From Streptomyces caniferus (GTDB lineage Bacteria > Actinomycetota > Actinomycetes > Streptomycetales > Streptomycetaceae), in assembly GCF_009811555.1 (NCBI RefSeq), contig NZ_BLIN01000002.1, positions 1,488,001 through 1,552,000 of the forward strand: a stretch of DNA of 64,000 bases, given 5' to 3'. A program made the translations under genes and the position numbers. Positions 7,068 through 18,783 of this stretch are shown here, piece by piece; the stretch's first letter is position 1; each line of letters starts with the position of its first letter. A model generated the notes under the pieces. That model was not told the origin of the DNA. It made no database searches and worked only from the letters and a program-made list of their open reading frames with translations.

Positions 7068-10000
7068 ATGGACCCGTCAGCGATGGGCATCCGGCTCGCC
7101 TCCGGCGTGGTCGCCCCGCTCGTCAAGAAGCTCTTCGTCAAGGAAGGGCCCGGCGCAGGCCTGGTGGACGGGCCGGTACGGATATCGGGGCTGGTCAGCT
7201 TCACGGGCGAGAAGCGGACCCTGACCGAGAAGGACCTGCGCAAGCTCGCCGGGGAGCTGGTGGACCGGGCCGTACGGTCCGCGGGCCCCGGCGAGCGCCC
7301 GCTGCCCGCGGACGAGGAGCCGGCCGTGGCCGACGCCCTGGCCACCACGCTGCGCGGCCTCGGCACCCTCGACATGGACGACGTCCAGGCCGTCCATCTG
7401 GGAGCCGACGCCCTCGCCGAGCGCCTGCAAGCGGCGAGCCCCACCGCCGTCCGCGGCCTCTCCCGGGACGCCGGGCTGCTGCACGGCACCCTGCTCGGCC
7501 TCGCCTGCCTGCACATCGTCCACTTCTTCAGCCAGCGGTCCGCCTTCGTGGCCCGCACCCTCGTCCAGCAGAGCCGGAACCTGGACGGGCTGATCACCGC
7601 CATGGACACCTTCCTCGCGCGGCACCCCTCCCCGCAGGCCGCCGACACCGCCTTCGAACGCGGCTACCTCGCCTACCTGGCCCGCAAGCACGGCCGGCTG
7701 ACCATCTACGGGATCGATCTCACCCACTCCCCGGACCGCTGGCCGCTGGACGCGGCCTACCTGAGCCTGGCGGCGACCGCCCCGGCCGCCCCCGACATGA
7801 CCGCCGGCGGCTCCTTCGGCGACGAGGCCGGCTCGTCCGGGCCGCCCGCGCCCCTTCCCGTCCCCGCCGACCAGGCCCTGACCGGCCGCGACCGGGTGCT
7901 GCTGCGCGGGGTCGCCGGCTCCGGCAAGAGCACCCTCGTCCAGTGGCTGGCCGTCTCCTGCACCAAGAACCCCGGCGAAACAGCCCTCCCCCACCTCTAC
8001 GGCCGGATTCCCTTCGTCCTCCCGCTGCGCACCCTCACCCGCGACGGGGCGCCCCTGCCCACCCCCGACCGGTTCCTCGCCGCCGTCGGCTGCCCCGTAT
8101 CCGGCTCGCAGCCCGACGGCTGGGCCGACCGCGTACTGGCCGGCGGGCGGGCGCTCCTCCTCGTCGACGGCCTGGACGAGATCCCCGAGCGGGAGCGCGA
8201 GCTGACCCGCCGCTGGCTGCGCGACCTGTCCGACGCCTTCCCGGACAACCTGTGGCTGGTCACCTCCCGCCCCTCCGCCGTACGCGACGACTGGCTCGCC
8301 GCCGACGGCTTCGGCGAGCTCACGCTCTCCGCCATGAACCGCACCGAGGTCGCCGCGTTCATCGGCCGCTGGCACACCGCGGCCCGCTGCGACGCCGAGG
8401 ACCCCGAACGCCTCGATGCCTACGAGCGGTCCCTCCTGGCCGCCGTCCACACCAAACAGGATCTCGCCCGGCTCGCCACCAACCCCCTCATGTGCGGCCT
8501 GATCTGCGCCCTGCACCGGGACCGCCGCGGCTATCTGCCCACCGGCCGCAAGGAGCTCTACGACGCCGCCCTGGGCATGCTGCTCTCCCGCCGTGACCGC
8601 GAACGCGATATGGCCGCCCCCACGGGCATCGAGCTCAGCGACGAACCGCAGATCCAGCTCCTCCAGCGGCTCGCGTACTGGCTCATCCGCAACGGCCGCA
8701 ACGAACTCGACCGCGAACGGGCCGAACGCATCGTCGGCGAGGCCCTGCCGGCCGTGCCCGCCGCCGCGGAGCAGGGCGATGCGACGGCCATTTTCCGCCA
8801 TCTGCTGCTGCGCAGCGGCCTCCTGCGCGAACCCGCCCCCGGCTCGGTCGACTTCGTCCACCGGACCTTCCAGGACTACCTCGGCGCCAAGGCCGCCGTG
8901 GAGGACGGTGATTTCGGGCTGCTGGTGGCGCATGCGGAGGACTCCCAGTGGGAGGACGTGATCCGGATGGCGGTGGCCCATGCGCGGCCGCGCGAACGGG
9001 CGGAGCTGTTACGGGGGTTGCTCGCCCACGGTGACGGGATCGTGGACGACCTCACCCGGGTGCGCGTCCACCTCCTCGGGCTGGCCTGCCTGGAGCACGC
9101 CACCGAGCTCGATCCGCGGGTGCGCGCCGAGGTGCACGAGCGGGCCGGGGCGATCCTGCCGCCCCGCAACCGCGAGGAGGCGAGTCTGCTCGCAGAGGTG
9201 GGGCCGCTTGTCCTGGAGCTGCTGCCCGGCCCGGACGACGGGCTGGAGACCGACGAGGCCGCGGAGGTGGTGGCCACCGCCTCGCTGCTCGCCTCGGACG
9301 CCGGGCTGGAGGTCCTCAAGCGTTTCCGCCACAGCCCCTCACACGAGCACCAACTCGCCATGGCCTGGCCACTGTTCGATACCGAGCGGTACGCGCAGGA
9401 GGTGCTCCGGCACCTCTCGGACAAAGCGACGTTCCCCGTGGGCAGCCCCGAGGACATGCGCGTACTGCGGCGGACCGGTGACCGGCCCCAGATCAGCGCC
9501 AACGGCCCGCTCACCGCCCAGGAGCTGCTGGCGGGGCTGCCCACCGAGCAGATCACCCACCTGACACTGACCGACAACGACGAGATCGGCAGCCTGGACT
9601 TCCTCACGGAGTTCCCCGCCCTGCACTCCCTGACGCTGGTGGACTGCCCCGGGATCGGCAGCCTCGCGCCACTCGCCGGAACGCCGTTGGCCATGCTGTC
9701 GGTCACGGCACGGGACCGCGCCGGGGTGCGCTGCCCGGACGGACTGCACCTGATGGAGCACCTCCGCCACCTGAACCTCTGGGTCCCCCTCCCGCCGGAG
9801 GGCCTGCGGGCGCTGCCGACGCAGGCCCCACTGGCGACACTGATCCTCGAGCACCCGATCGAGGCCGGGTTCTCCGCGCTGCGCCACTGGTCACAGCTCA
9901 GGGTCCTGCAACTGCGGAGCCTGTCCGGAGCGTTCACCGACGACGCCTGGGACGCGCTGGCGCACCTGCCCGGCCTGGAGGAGTTCGCGTTCGGCCTGAC

Positions 10001-10304
10001 GGCCGGGGAGACCCTGCGGATCCCGACGGGTCTCCGGCTGCCGCAGGTGACGACGCTGAGTGCCATCAACGCCGCGCGCGGCCCGCTCGCCGACCTGAGC
10101 CGTTCCGTACACGCCGCCCTTCCGGCGTTCCCCGCCCTCCGCAGACTCCAGCTCTACGGCCTCTTCGCCGGCACCGTCGCGCTGCCGCCGCTGTCCGGTC
10201 TGCCCCATCTCCAGAAGGTCTTCCTCTCCTACCTCCGCCCGGAGCCCGCCCCCGACCTTCCTCCCCACGTCGAACTCACCCTCTTCCCCCGCCCCCGCGC
10301 CTAG
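7068..10304 (+). CDS. NACHT NTPase with leucine-rich C-terminus
   Basis: A 1078-residue STAND-class protein. An N-terminal helical domain (about 1-200, no recognised effector fold) precedes the NACHT module: Walker A GVAGSGKST near residue 282 and Walker B ALLLVDGLDE near 361, then the winged-helix region with [14 protein letters not shown] near 600. From about 825 to the end, repeats such as LTLTDNDEIGSLDFL form a leucine-rich sensor-like domain. Bacterial NACHT proteins often act in phage defence; that role is inferred. Leucine 648 is a TTA codon (9009-9011), implying bldA dependence. A paralogue follows 57 bp downstream, probably in the same operon. Confidence 0.87.
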   Translation: MDPSAMGIRLASGVVAPLVKKLFVKEGPGAGLVDGPVRISGLVSFTGEKRTLTEKDLRKLAGELVDRAVRSAGPGERPLPADEEPAVADALATTLRGLGTLDMDDVQAVHLGADALAERLQAASPTAVRGLSRDAGLLHGTLLGLACLHIVHFFSQRSAFVARTLVQQSRNLDGLITAMDTFLARHPSPQAADTAFERGYLAYLARKHGRLTIYGIDLTHSPDRWPLDAAYLSLAATAPAAPDMTAGGSFGDEAGSSGPPAPLPVPADQALTGRDRVLLRGVAGSGKSTLVQWLAVSCTKNPGETALPHLYGRIPFVLPLRTLTRDGAPLPTPDRFLAAVGCPVSGSQPDGWADRVLAGGRALLLVDGLDEIPERERELTRRWLRDLSDAFPDNLWLVTSRPSAVRDDWLAADGFGELTLSAMNRTEVAAFIGRWHTAARCDAEDPERLDAYERSLLAAVHTKQDLARLATNPLMCGLICALHRDRRGYLPTGRKELYDAALGMLLSRRDRERDMAAPTGIELSDEPQIQLLQRLAYWLIRNGRNELDRERAERIVGEALPAVPAAAEQGDATAIFRHLLLRSGLLREPAPGSVDFVHRTFQDYLGAKAAVEDGDFGLLVAHAEDSQWEDVIRMAVAHARPRERAELLRGLLAHGDGIVDDLTRVRVHLLGLACLEHATELDPRVRAEVHERAGAILPPRNREEASLLAEVGPLVLELLPGPDDGLETDEAAEVVATASLLASDAGLEVLKRFRHSPSHEHQLAMAWPLFDTERYAQEVLRHLSDKATFPVGSPEDMRVLRRTGDRPQISANGPLTAQELLAGLPTEQITHLTLTDNDEIGSLDFLTEFPALHSLTLVDCPGIGSLAPLAGTPLAMLSVTARDRAGVRCPDGLHLMEHLRHLNLWVPLPPEGLRALPTQAPLATLILEHPIEAGFSALRHWSQLRVLQLRSLSGAFTDDAWDALAHLPGLEEFAFGLTAGETLRIPTGLRLPQVTTLSAINAARGPLADLSRSVHAALPAFPALRRLQLYGLFAGTVALPPLSGLPHLQKVFLSYLRPEPAPDLPPHVELTLFPRPRA

Positions 10305-10361
10305 GCTGGCCCGGGAGAAGCCCTCAACACCGTTGTTCCGCACCGCAGTTACGGGGAGCCC

Positions 10362-13070
10362 ATGGATCCCACGAGCATCGTCGCCCGCCTCACCCCGCAT
10401 GTCGTCGATCCGCTGATCCGCAGGCTCTTCGTCGCCGACGGCCCGGCCGCCGGACCCGCCGACCGGGCCGTCCGCATCTCGCGGCTGGTCTCGTTCACCG
10501 GCGAGAAGCCGGACCTGACCGAAGAAGAGCTGCACGGCCTCGCCGCGGCGCTCGTGGAGCGGGGGTGGGGTGCCGCGCCGGGCGTCGGGAAGCCGGCCGT
10601 CACCGCCGCGCTGGTCCGCTCGCTGCGGGCGCTCGCCGACCTCGGCATGGACGACGTGGACGCCGCCCGCCTGCTGCCGGCCGAGTTCGCACGCCGGCTC
10701 TGTGCGGCCGTGCCGGGGGTCACCCGGCACCTGACCGCGAACGAGGCCCGGCTGCACGGCCTGCTGCTGGACGTCGCGGCGCGGCACATCCTGTACTTCT
10801 TCACCCGACGGTCGGCCTACGTCGCCGCGACTCTCGTCGAGGAGACCCGCACCCTCGCCGAGCTGCTCCACGGGCCGGACGCCGCCGCCCCGTTACCGGC
10901 GCCCCGGACGGCCGAGGCCAAAGCCGTACGGGACCACGCCGCACCGGGCCCCGCCGCGCCGGGCCCCGCCGCGCCGGATTCCGCCGCGGCCGACACCACC
11001 GCCGCGCACCCCGCCGACCCCGCGTCCCCCGCCTGCGGCACCACCGCCCAGGACACCGCCTTCGAGGCCCGCTACGCCGACCGCACCGCCGCCCTCCACA
11101 ACCACCTCACGATCTTCGGCATCGACCTCGCGCACTCCCCCGACAGCTGGCCGCTCGACGCCGCCTATCTGGGGCTGGAGTGCGAACCCGGCCCGCAGGA
11201 CGCCGACGCAGCGGGGCCGGACGAGCCCCCGCTGCCCGCCGAGCAGGCGCTGTCGGGCCGCGGCCAGGTGCTGGTCCGCGGGGTGGCCGGGTCGGGCAAG
11301 ACGACCCTGCTGCAATGGCTGGCGGTCGCCACCGCCCGCGACGAGCTGCCCGAGGCGCTGGCGGGGCTGCGCGGCCGGGTGCCGTTCCTGCTGCCCGTAC
11401 GCCGCTTCGCCCGGGAGGGGCTGCCCTCGCCCGCCACCTTCCTGCACGCCGTCGGCTACCAGGAGGCCGGGGCGGCCCCGGACGGCTGGACGGAGCGGGT
11501 GCTCGGCGCGGGCCGCGCGCTGCTGTTGATCGACGGGATCGACGAGGCGCCCGAGAGCGACCGCGAGCAGGTGCGCCGCAAGCTCGGGGAGTGGACCCTG
11601 CGCTACCCCGGCAACGTCTGGATCATCACCTCCCGGCCGTCGGCGGTGCCCGGGAACTGGCTCGCGGACGACGGATTCGGCGAGGTGTCGCTGGCCCCGA
11701 TGAACCGCGAGGACGTCGCCGCGTTCATCCAGCGCTGGCACCGTGCCGCGGCCCAGCAGAGCCCGGCCGACCTCGACCGGCTCGGCCATTACGAGCGGAC
11801 CCTCCTCAACGCCGTGCGGATCACCCGCGACCTGGGGCGGCTGGCGACCAATCCGCTGATGTGCGGGCTGCTGTGCGCGCTGCACCGCGACCGCCGGGGA
11901 TATCTGCCCAACGGCCGCAAGGAGCTCTACGACGCGGCGCTGTCGATGCTGCTGGAGCGCCGGGACCGGGAGCGGGCCATGGCGGCCACCGACGGCGTCG
12001 AGCTGACCCGGCAGCCCAAGATCCAGCTGCTGCAGAAGCTCGCGCACTGGATGCTGGTCAACGGCCGCTCGGAGATGGACCGGGCGACCGCGGTCGGCAC
12101 CCTCGCCCGGCATCTGCCCGCGATCCCGGACGCGGCCCGCCAGGGCGGCCCCGAGGACGTTTTCCGGCATCTGCTCAACCGCACCGGGCTGCTGCGCGAG
12201 CCGACCCCCGGCACCGTCGACTTCGTGCACCGCACGTTCCAGGACTACCTCGCCGCCCGCGCGACGGTGCAGCAGCACGATTTCCGGCTACTGCTCGACC
12301 ATGCCCACCACGCCGACTGGGAGGACGTCATCCGGATGGCCGTGGCCCTGGCCCGGCCCGATGAGTGCGCGGCCCTCCTGGACGGGCTGCTTGCCCCGCA
12401 TCCGGGGGTACGGGCCGCCGAGGCCCGGCACCGCAAGCTGCTCGCGGCGGCCTGTCTGGAGCACGCCACGGAGCTGGATCCGGCGGTCCGGACGCGGGTG
12501 CGGCGCTTCACCCGCGACATGGTGCGGCCCACCACCCCGTCCGCGGCCCGCGCCCTGGGCTGGATAGGGCCGATCGTGCTGGAGATGCTGCCCGACCCCA
12601 CGCATGTCTCCGACCGGGAGGCCCAGCTCCTCGCGATCACCGCCACCTCGATCGCCGACGACATGGCGATCGACTATCTGACGGGCCTGCGCGACCGGGC
12701 GCATCACGAGGTGCGGGCCCAGCTCGCCGGGGCCTGGCGGCACCATGACACCGACCGCTACGCCCGCGAGATCATCGCCCATCTCGAACCGGCCGAACTG
12801 TATTTTCCGGTCTCCGACCTGGCGGAGCTGCATACGCTGCGCCGGCTGGGCGGGCGACCGCAGCTGCGGATCGCCGGGCCTTTCACTCCCGACCAGCTGA
12901 TCGAGGGCATCCGTCCGGCCGAGGGGCTGACCCGGTTGTGGCTCGCTTACGACCTCGGGGTTTCCATGGAGTGGCTGTCCGCCTTTCCGAATCTGGACAC
13001 GCTGCGCGTCGGCCGTCGTATTCCGCCGGTGCGGGGTGTTCCGGAAGGAATGAGCGTCGTGCAGATGTAG
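10362..13070 (+). CDS. Second NACHT NTPase, short C-terminus
   Basis: A 902-residue paralogue of the preceding gene, alike from the first residues (both open MDP, and share a VSFTGEK motif) through Walker [10 protein letters not shown] (near 307), Walker [11 protein letters not shown] (near 386) and [14 protein letters not shown]. It differs in a Pro/Ala-rich insertion at about 190-225 with repeated APGPA units, and in its C-terminus, where only about one leucine-rich repeat remains before the stop at 13068. It is either a truncated duplicate or a partner with a different sensing role. A TTA codon encodes Leu178 (10893-10895). GGGG stands about 8 nt before the ATG. Confidence 0.87.
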   Translation: MDPTSIVARLTPHVVDPLIRRLFVADGPAAGPADRAVRISRLVSFTGEKPDLTEEELHGLAAALVERGWGAAPGVGKPAVTAALVRSLRALADLGMDDVDAARLLPAEFARRLCAAVPGVTRHLTANEARLHGLLLDVAARHILYFFTRRSAYVAATLVEETRTLAELLHGPDAAAPLPAPRTAEAKAVRDHAAPGPAAPGPAAPDSAAADTTAAHPADPASPACGTTAQDTAFEARYADRTAALHNHLTIFGIDLAHSPDSWPLDAAYLGLECEPGPQDADAAGPDEPPLPAEQALSGRGQVLVRGVAGSGKTTLLQWLAVATARDELPEALAGLRGRVPFLLPVRRFAREGLPSPATFLHAVGYQEAGAAPDGWTERVLGAGRALLLIDGIDEAPESDREQVRRKLGEWTLRYPGNVWIITSRPSAVPGNWLADDGFGEVSLAPMNREDVAAFIQRWHRAAAQQSPADLDRLGHYERTLLNAVRITRDLGRLATNPLMCGLLCALHRDRRGYLPNGRKELYDAALSMLLERRDRERAMAATDGVELTRQPKIQLLQKLAHWMLVNGRSEMDRATAVGTLARHLPAIPDAARQGGPEDVFRHLLNRTGLLREPTPGTVDFVHRTFQDYLAARATVQQHDFRLLLDHAHHADWEDVIRMAVALARPDECAALLDGLLAPHPGVRAAEARHRKLLAAACLEHATELDPAVRTRVRRFTRDMVRPTTPSAARALGWIGPIVLEMLPDPTHVSDREAQLLAITATSIADDMAIDYLTGLRDRAHHEVRAQLAGAWRHHDTDRYAREIIAHLEPAELYFPVSDLAELHTLRRLGGRPQLRIAGPFTPDQLIEGIRPAEGLTRLWLAYDLGVSMEWLSAFPNLDTLRVGRRIPPVRGVPEGMSVVQM

Positions 13071-13153
13071 CGGGCGGGCATCGTCAGCGTTGTCCAGAAA
13101 CGGCCGAAAATGACCTAGCAATTACGGAGCTGAATTCCTTCGTCGCATACAGA

Positions 13154-13190
13154 ACTGCCCCGGAACCGTGAGAAACGATTCCGGGGCAGT
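13154..13190. terminator. Bidirectional terminator hairpin
   Basis: Perfect 12-bp inverted repeat (13154-13165 with 13179-13190) and a 13-nt loop, between the convergent NACHT and clpC genes. It lies 28 nt past the clpC stop and can serve both strands. Confidence 0.75.
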
Positions 13191-13218
13191 GCCGTATGCG
13201 CGATATACGCGGTGCCGC

Positions 13219-15744
<2,526 letters not shown>

Positions 15745-16243
15745 CGTTAATCGCTCCTCAGAGCGGTCAGGCAGTTAGGGGTCGGTCCCCTCCCTGTCCT
15801 TCCGCATGCTAGTCCCGCGGGGCGGGACAGCTCATTCCAACTGCCGACACCCGTCCGGATCACCCCCGCTCCGGCGGGGAAATTTACTGCCGAACAGCTG
15901 ACATCTGCTCCAACTCGATGGTGCGAGACGATGTTCCCGCAGGCCAGGCATATACGCCCTCTGCCACTACGCCCGTGGCGAACGCGCCCTGTACCGACAC
16001 GCCGTCCGCCGCCGGCCCTCAGCCGGGGAGAGGCGCCTCGGGCGCCGGTCACACCGTCTCTTCCCACTGAGACTGTCTTACCCGCAGGCACTGACACTCC
16101 ATGCGGCGCAGAGCCCTTCCATCCGCTACGGGCGAACACCCGCACACCACCGGACGCCCCTCGCGCCCCCCTTGTGCGGGCACGGTGCGTATCAGCGTCT
16201 CCACTCAGCGTAACTTCCCGGGTTTCCGGCAGTTGCACGGGGC
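15745..16243. other. clpC upstream region
   Basis: 499 bp between divergent genes. The part next to clpC holds its ribosome site and the palindrome GTCCCGC-GGG-GCGGGAC at 15812-15828. A relatively AT-rich patch (GGGAAATTTACTG) lies near 15878. The remaining 300 bp show nothing beyond spurious GC-rich frames. Confidence 0.5.
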
Positions 16244-16951
16244 ATGGCCCGCGTACTTCCGCGCCCCCGCGGTCCCCTCGTCCCCCGCAGCCCCCTCACC
16301 CCTCCCGGCGTGCTTCGCCGCCGGTACGAGGAGGAGCTGGGCTGGCCGACCACCGCAACGGGGCCGGTGGAGCTGCTGACGGGGTCGCGCTTCGATGTCC
16401 TGGAGATGCCGGCCGATGCGGGGGGTGCCGTAATACGGCGACTGCCGCGCACCGGCCCCGTGGCGCTCCTTCGGGCCGGATGCGACGGGAAACACCCGGG
16501 TGATCGGCCGAAATTGCTCATGCTCATCGCGGCCGGTGGCGCGGAAGAAGTTCCGGGAATCCTGGAATGGCTGGAGTGGGGCGCACTCGCGGCGGATCTC
16601 ACGACGCGTGGGACCGGAGACCGGATGCCCGCCCCGGCGTTCCCGGGGGGCACGGCACTCTCAAACGGATTCGGCTCGCGGGAGGCCGCGGGATGGGTGC
16701 GGCCTCCCCGGCCCGGGTACGAGGCGGAGAATTCCCTGCCCACCACGGGGTTCGGGACAGGAATCGGGGACGTTGGGGGCGCCCCCGACCTCGTACGGCT
16801 CGTGAGCGCGGCAGCGACGGAGTGCCACCGTGCCCGGTTGCGGCGTGCTCGTAATGCCCAATCGGACCGCGCGTACGGCGATCAGCCGTTGGCCTTCTCG
16901 AATGCCTCACGAATGTCGGCGGGGACGCGGCCACGGTCATTGACGTTGTAG
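16244..16951 (+). CDS. Hypothetical protein between clpC and lsr2
   Basis: A 235-residue protein of unknown function. The N-terminal 25 residues are Pro/Arg-rich. The stretch from about 26 to 120 (RRRYEEELGWPTTATGPVEL, then VALLRAG and a WLEWG motif) looks like a folded domain and recalls the N-terminal part of prim-pol-like proteins found at this locus in other streptomycetes; that is memory, not a search. The last 70 nt run antisense into the end of lsr2, so the true C-terminus may be shorter or the frame disrupted. The ribosome site (GGGGC) is weak. Confidence 0.5.
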   Translation: MARVLPRPRGPLVPRSPLTPPGVLRRRYEEELGWPTTATGPVELLTGSRFDVLEMPADAGGAVIRRLPRTGPVALLRAGCDGKHPGDRPKLLMLIAAGGAEEVPGILEWLEWGALAADLTTRGTGDRMPAPAFPGGTALSNGFGSREAAGWVRPPRPGYEAENSLPTTGFGTGIGDVGGAPDLVRLVSAAATECHRARLRRARNAQSDRAYGDQPLAFSNASRMSAGTRPRSLTL

Positions 16952-17220
16952 CCGTTCTCCTTCGCCCAGGCGCGGATCTTCGCGGTGTCCTGGCTGCCGC
17001 CGGAAGCCGCAGCACGCGACTTGCCACGGCCCGAAGAAGCGCGGCCACCGGTGCGGCGACCCGCCTTCACGAAGTCGGCAAGCGAGTCGCGCAGCTTCTG
17101 CGCGTTGCCCTCGGAGAGGTCGATCTCGTAGGACTTGCCGTCGAGAGCGAACGTCACCGTCTCGTCCGCCTCGCCACCGTTGAGGTCGTCGACAAGAAGA
17201 ACCTGAACCTTCTGTGCCAC
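16882..17220 (-). CDS. lsr2: Lsr2, nucleoid-associated silencer
   Basis: A 112-residue Lsr2 protein. The N-terminal dimerisation domain begins AQKVQVLLVDDLNGGEADET, and the C-terminal DNA-binding domain holds the KIRAWAKENGYNVNDRGRVP motif, whose RGR hook enters the minor groove of AT-rich DNA. It silences foreign AT-rich genes. The GTG at 17220 is chosen because it gives the family length and has AAAGGGAAACCG upstream; the frame continues for 51 further codons that look non-coding. The region upstream is AT-rich for this genome, which fits self-binding. Confidence 0.95.
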   Translation of the reverse strand: MAQKVQVLLVDDLNGGEADETVTFALDGKSYEIDLSEGNAQKLRDSLADFVKAGRRTGGRASSGRGKSRAAASGGSQDTAKIRAWAKENGYNVNDRGRVPADIREAFEKANG

Positions 17221-17376
17221 CGGTTTCCCTTTCATCGAATGCGGATTACGACGGAAAGCAAACCGCTTTTCCGGGAAAAACACAAACCCTTGGGTAGGGT
17301 TCACTTGCCCGCAGACCGGGGAACGCATGCTTCCGTAGCCATGAGATAGGGGAGCGATTCGGACATAGAACACTCA

Positions 17377-17895
17377 TCACAGGTGCAGAAGCATCCGGCT
17401 GTTACCCAGGGTGTTGGGCTTCACTCGTTCGAGGCCCAGGAACTCCGCAACGCCCTCGTCATAGGAACGCAGCAGCTCACTGTAGACATCACCGTCTACC
17501 GGAGCTTCGCCGATCTCTACGAAGCCGTGCTTGGTGAAGAAGTCGACTTCGAAGGTGAGACAGAAAATGCGCCGCACTCCGAGCCAGCTGGCAGTGCGCA
17601 GCAGCTTGTCCAGGACTTGGTGGCCGACACCCGATCCCTTCAGGCGCGGATCCACGGCCAGGGTGCGGACCTCGGCGAGGTCTTCCCACATGACGTGGAG
17701 TGCTCCACAGCCGACGACCTCGGCATCTTCGTCCCGCTCGGCCACCCAGAACTCCTGGATGTCCTCGTAAAGCGTGACGGTGGCTTTGTCGAGCAGGATC
17801 CCGTCCCGTGAGTAGGAGTCGATGAGGCGGCGTACGGCCGGCACATCGGCGGTCCTGGCACGGCGGACGGTGAGGCCTTTTGAATGCGGAGGCAT
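17377..17895 (-). CDS. argA: GNAT acetyltransferase, ArgA-like
   Basis: A 172-residue GNAT enzyme with the acetyl-CoA loop LAVDPRLKGSGVGHQVLDKL and a C-terminal FFTKHGFVEI strand. The pattern fits the short stand-alone N-acetylglutamate synthases of actinobacteria (the Mycobacterium tuberculosis Rv2747 type), which acetylate glutamate in arginine synthesis. It sits between lsr2 and a BlaI regulator, outside any arginine cluster seen here. Another small-molecule acetyltransferase role cannot be excluded. Confidence 0.7.
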   Translation of the reverse strand: MPPHSKGLTVRRARTADVPAVRRLIDSYSRDGILLDKATVTLYEDIQEFWVAERDEDAEVVGCGALHVMWEDLAEVRTLAVDPRLKGSGVGHQVLDKLLRTASWLGVRRIFCLTFEVDFFTKHGFVEIGEAPVDGDVYSELLRSYDEGVAEFLGLERVKPNTLGNSRMLLHL

Positions 17896-17904
17896 GCGGG
17901 GACG

Positions 17905-18420
17905 CTATCGCCCGTTGCCGGTGGCACTCGCCCCGGGTTCGTCCCCTTCGGCCGGTCCGGGTTCCCCGGCGCCTTCCGGTGCCGCTTGCGGTTCGCCTTC
18001 TTGCGCGGGCGCGGCCTCTTCGGGCCGGGGTGCCTGTTGTTCCGCGTCTTCCGCGGGGTCGTCGACTTGCACCATCCGTACGGCGTCGCGCAGGGCGTGC
18101 CGCTGTTCCGGCGACATCATGCCGAAGAAGGCCACAAGGGCGGCCGCGGGGTTGTCACTGGCGGACCATGCTTCGTTCATCAGTGCGGCGGCGTAGGCGG
18201 CGCGGGTGGAGACGGCCTCATATCGATAGGCGCGGCCTTCTGCTTCGCGGCGCACCCAGCCCTTCTGATGCAGGTTGTCCAATACGGTCATGACCGTGGT
18301 GTAGGCGATCGACCGTTCCTTCTGCAGATCTTCCAGGACTTCTCGAACGGTGACCGGGCGGTTCCACTCCCAGACCCGCGTCATGACCGCGTCTTCCAGA
18401 TCACCCAAGCGTCTCGGCAC
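17905..18420 (-). CDS. BlaI/MecI/CopY-family repressor
   Basis: A 171-residue protein with an N-terminal winged helix (about 1-80): RLGDLEDAVMTRVWEWNRPV, then VREVLEDL and AYTTVMTVLDNLHQKGWVRR, as in BlaI-type repressors. The middle is helical and the last 35 residues are acidic, Pro/Glu-rich and probably disordered. BlaI proteins are inactivated by a membrane protease such as BlaR1; no partner protease gene lies beside this one. Target genes are unknown. Confidence 0.85.
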   Translation of the reverse strand: MPRRLGDLEDAVMTRVWEWNRPVTVREVLEDLQKERSIAYTTVMTVLDNLHQKGWVRREAEGRAYRYEAVSTRAAYAAALMNEAWSASDNPAAALVAFFGMMSPEQRHALRDAVRMVQVDDPAEDAEQQAPRPEEAAPAQEGEPQAAPEGAGEPGPAEGDEPGASATGNGR

Positions 18421-18487
18421 ACAAGAACAATAGTGGGAGATGTCGCGATTGCCCGTTGATCTCGTTGCGTTTGGGCCGGAAAAAGGA

Positions 18488-18523
18488 GGTACGGCCCGGG
18501 GACACTCCCTCCCGGGCCGTACC
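18488..18523 (-). terminator. Intrinsic terminator after the 59-residue gene
   Basis: Perfect 13-bp stem (18488-18500 with 18511-18523) and a 10-nt loop. On the minus strand it is followed by CTCCTTTTTCC, giving a U-rich tail, an uncommon clear case of a classical terminator in this GC-rich DNA. It lies 35 nt past the stop of the small gene. Confidence 0.8.
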
Positions 18524-18557
18524 GTGCGCGCGGGCCGCCGGACGGGCGGCGGGCGGC

Positions 18558-18737
18558 TCAGGCGCCGTGCGCCGTGGGCTCCTGGCCGGCGGATTCGGCG
18601 CGGGAGAGCGCGGCGTCCACCGCGGCGTCCTCCTTGGCCTTGTTCGCCCCGCCCTGGCTCTTGACGATCGTCACGATCAGAGCGGTGAAGGCCACGGCCA
18701 TCACTACGGGCGGGAGCAGCGCTGCGACGTAATCCAT
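18558..18737 (-). CDS. Small single-pass membrane protein (59 aa)
   Basis: A short gene starting at ATG 18737 with the very strong ribosome site AAAGGAGG 9 nt upstream and a stop at 18558 followed by a clear terminator. The product opens MDYVAALLPPVVMAVAFTAL, giving one transmembrane helix (about 4-26), and ends in a charged, Ala-rich cytoplasmic tail (KAKEDAAVDAALSRAES). No function is recognised. The strong initiation site and terminator argue it is real despite its size. Confidence 0.8.
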   Translation of the reverse strand: MDYVAALLPPVVMAVAFTALIVTIVKSQGGANKAKEDAAVDAALSRAESAGQEPTAHGA

Positions 18738-18783
18738 GGCTTTCGGCCTCCTTTGGGGCGTGAGATTCCAGAGTACGCAGCGC

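Noticed and set aside
15812..15828. ClgR binding site before clpC
   Set aside because: A palindrome is present but does not fit the ClgR box as remembered, so it is only noted as a candidate operator.
15747..16238. 163-residue frame upstream of clpC
   Set aside because: Begins far from any ribosome site, has random composition, and covers the clpC promoter region.
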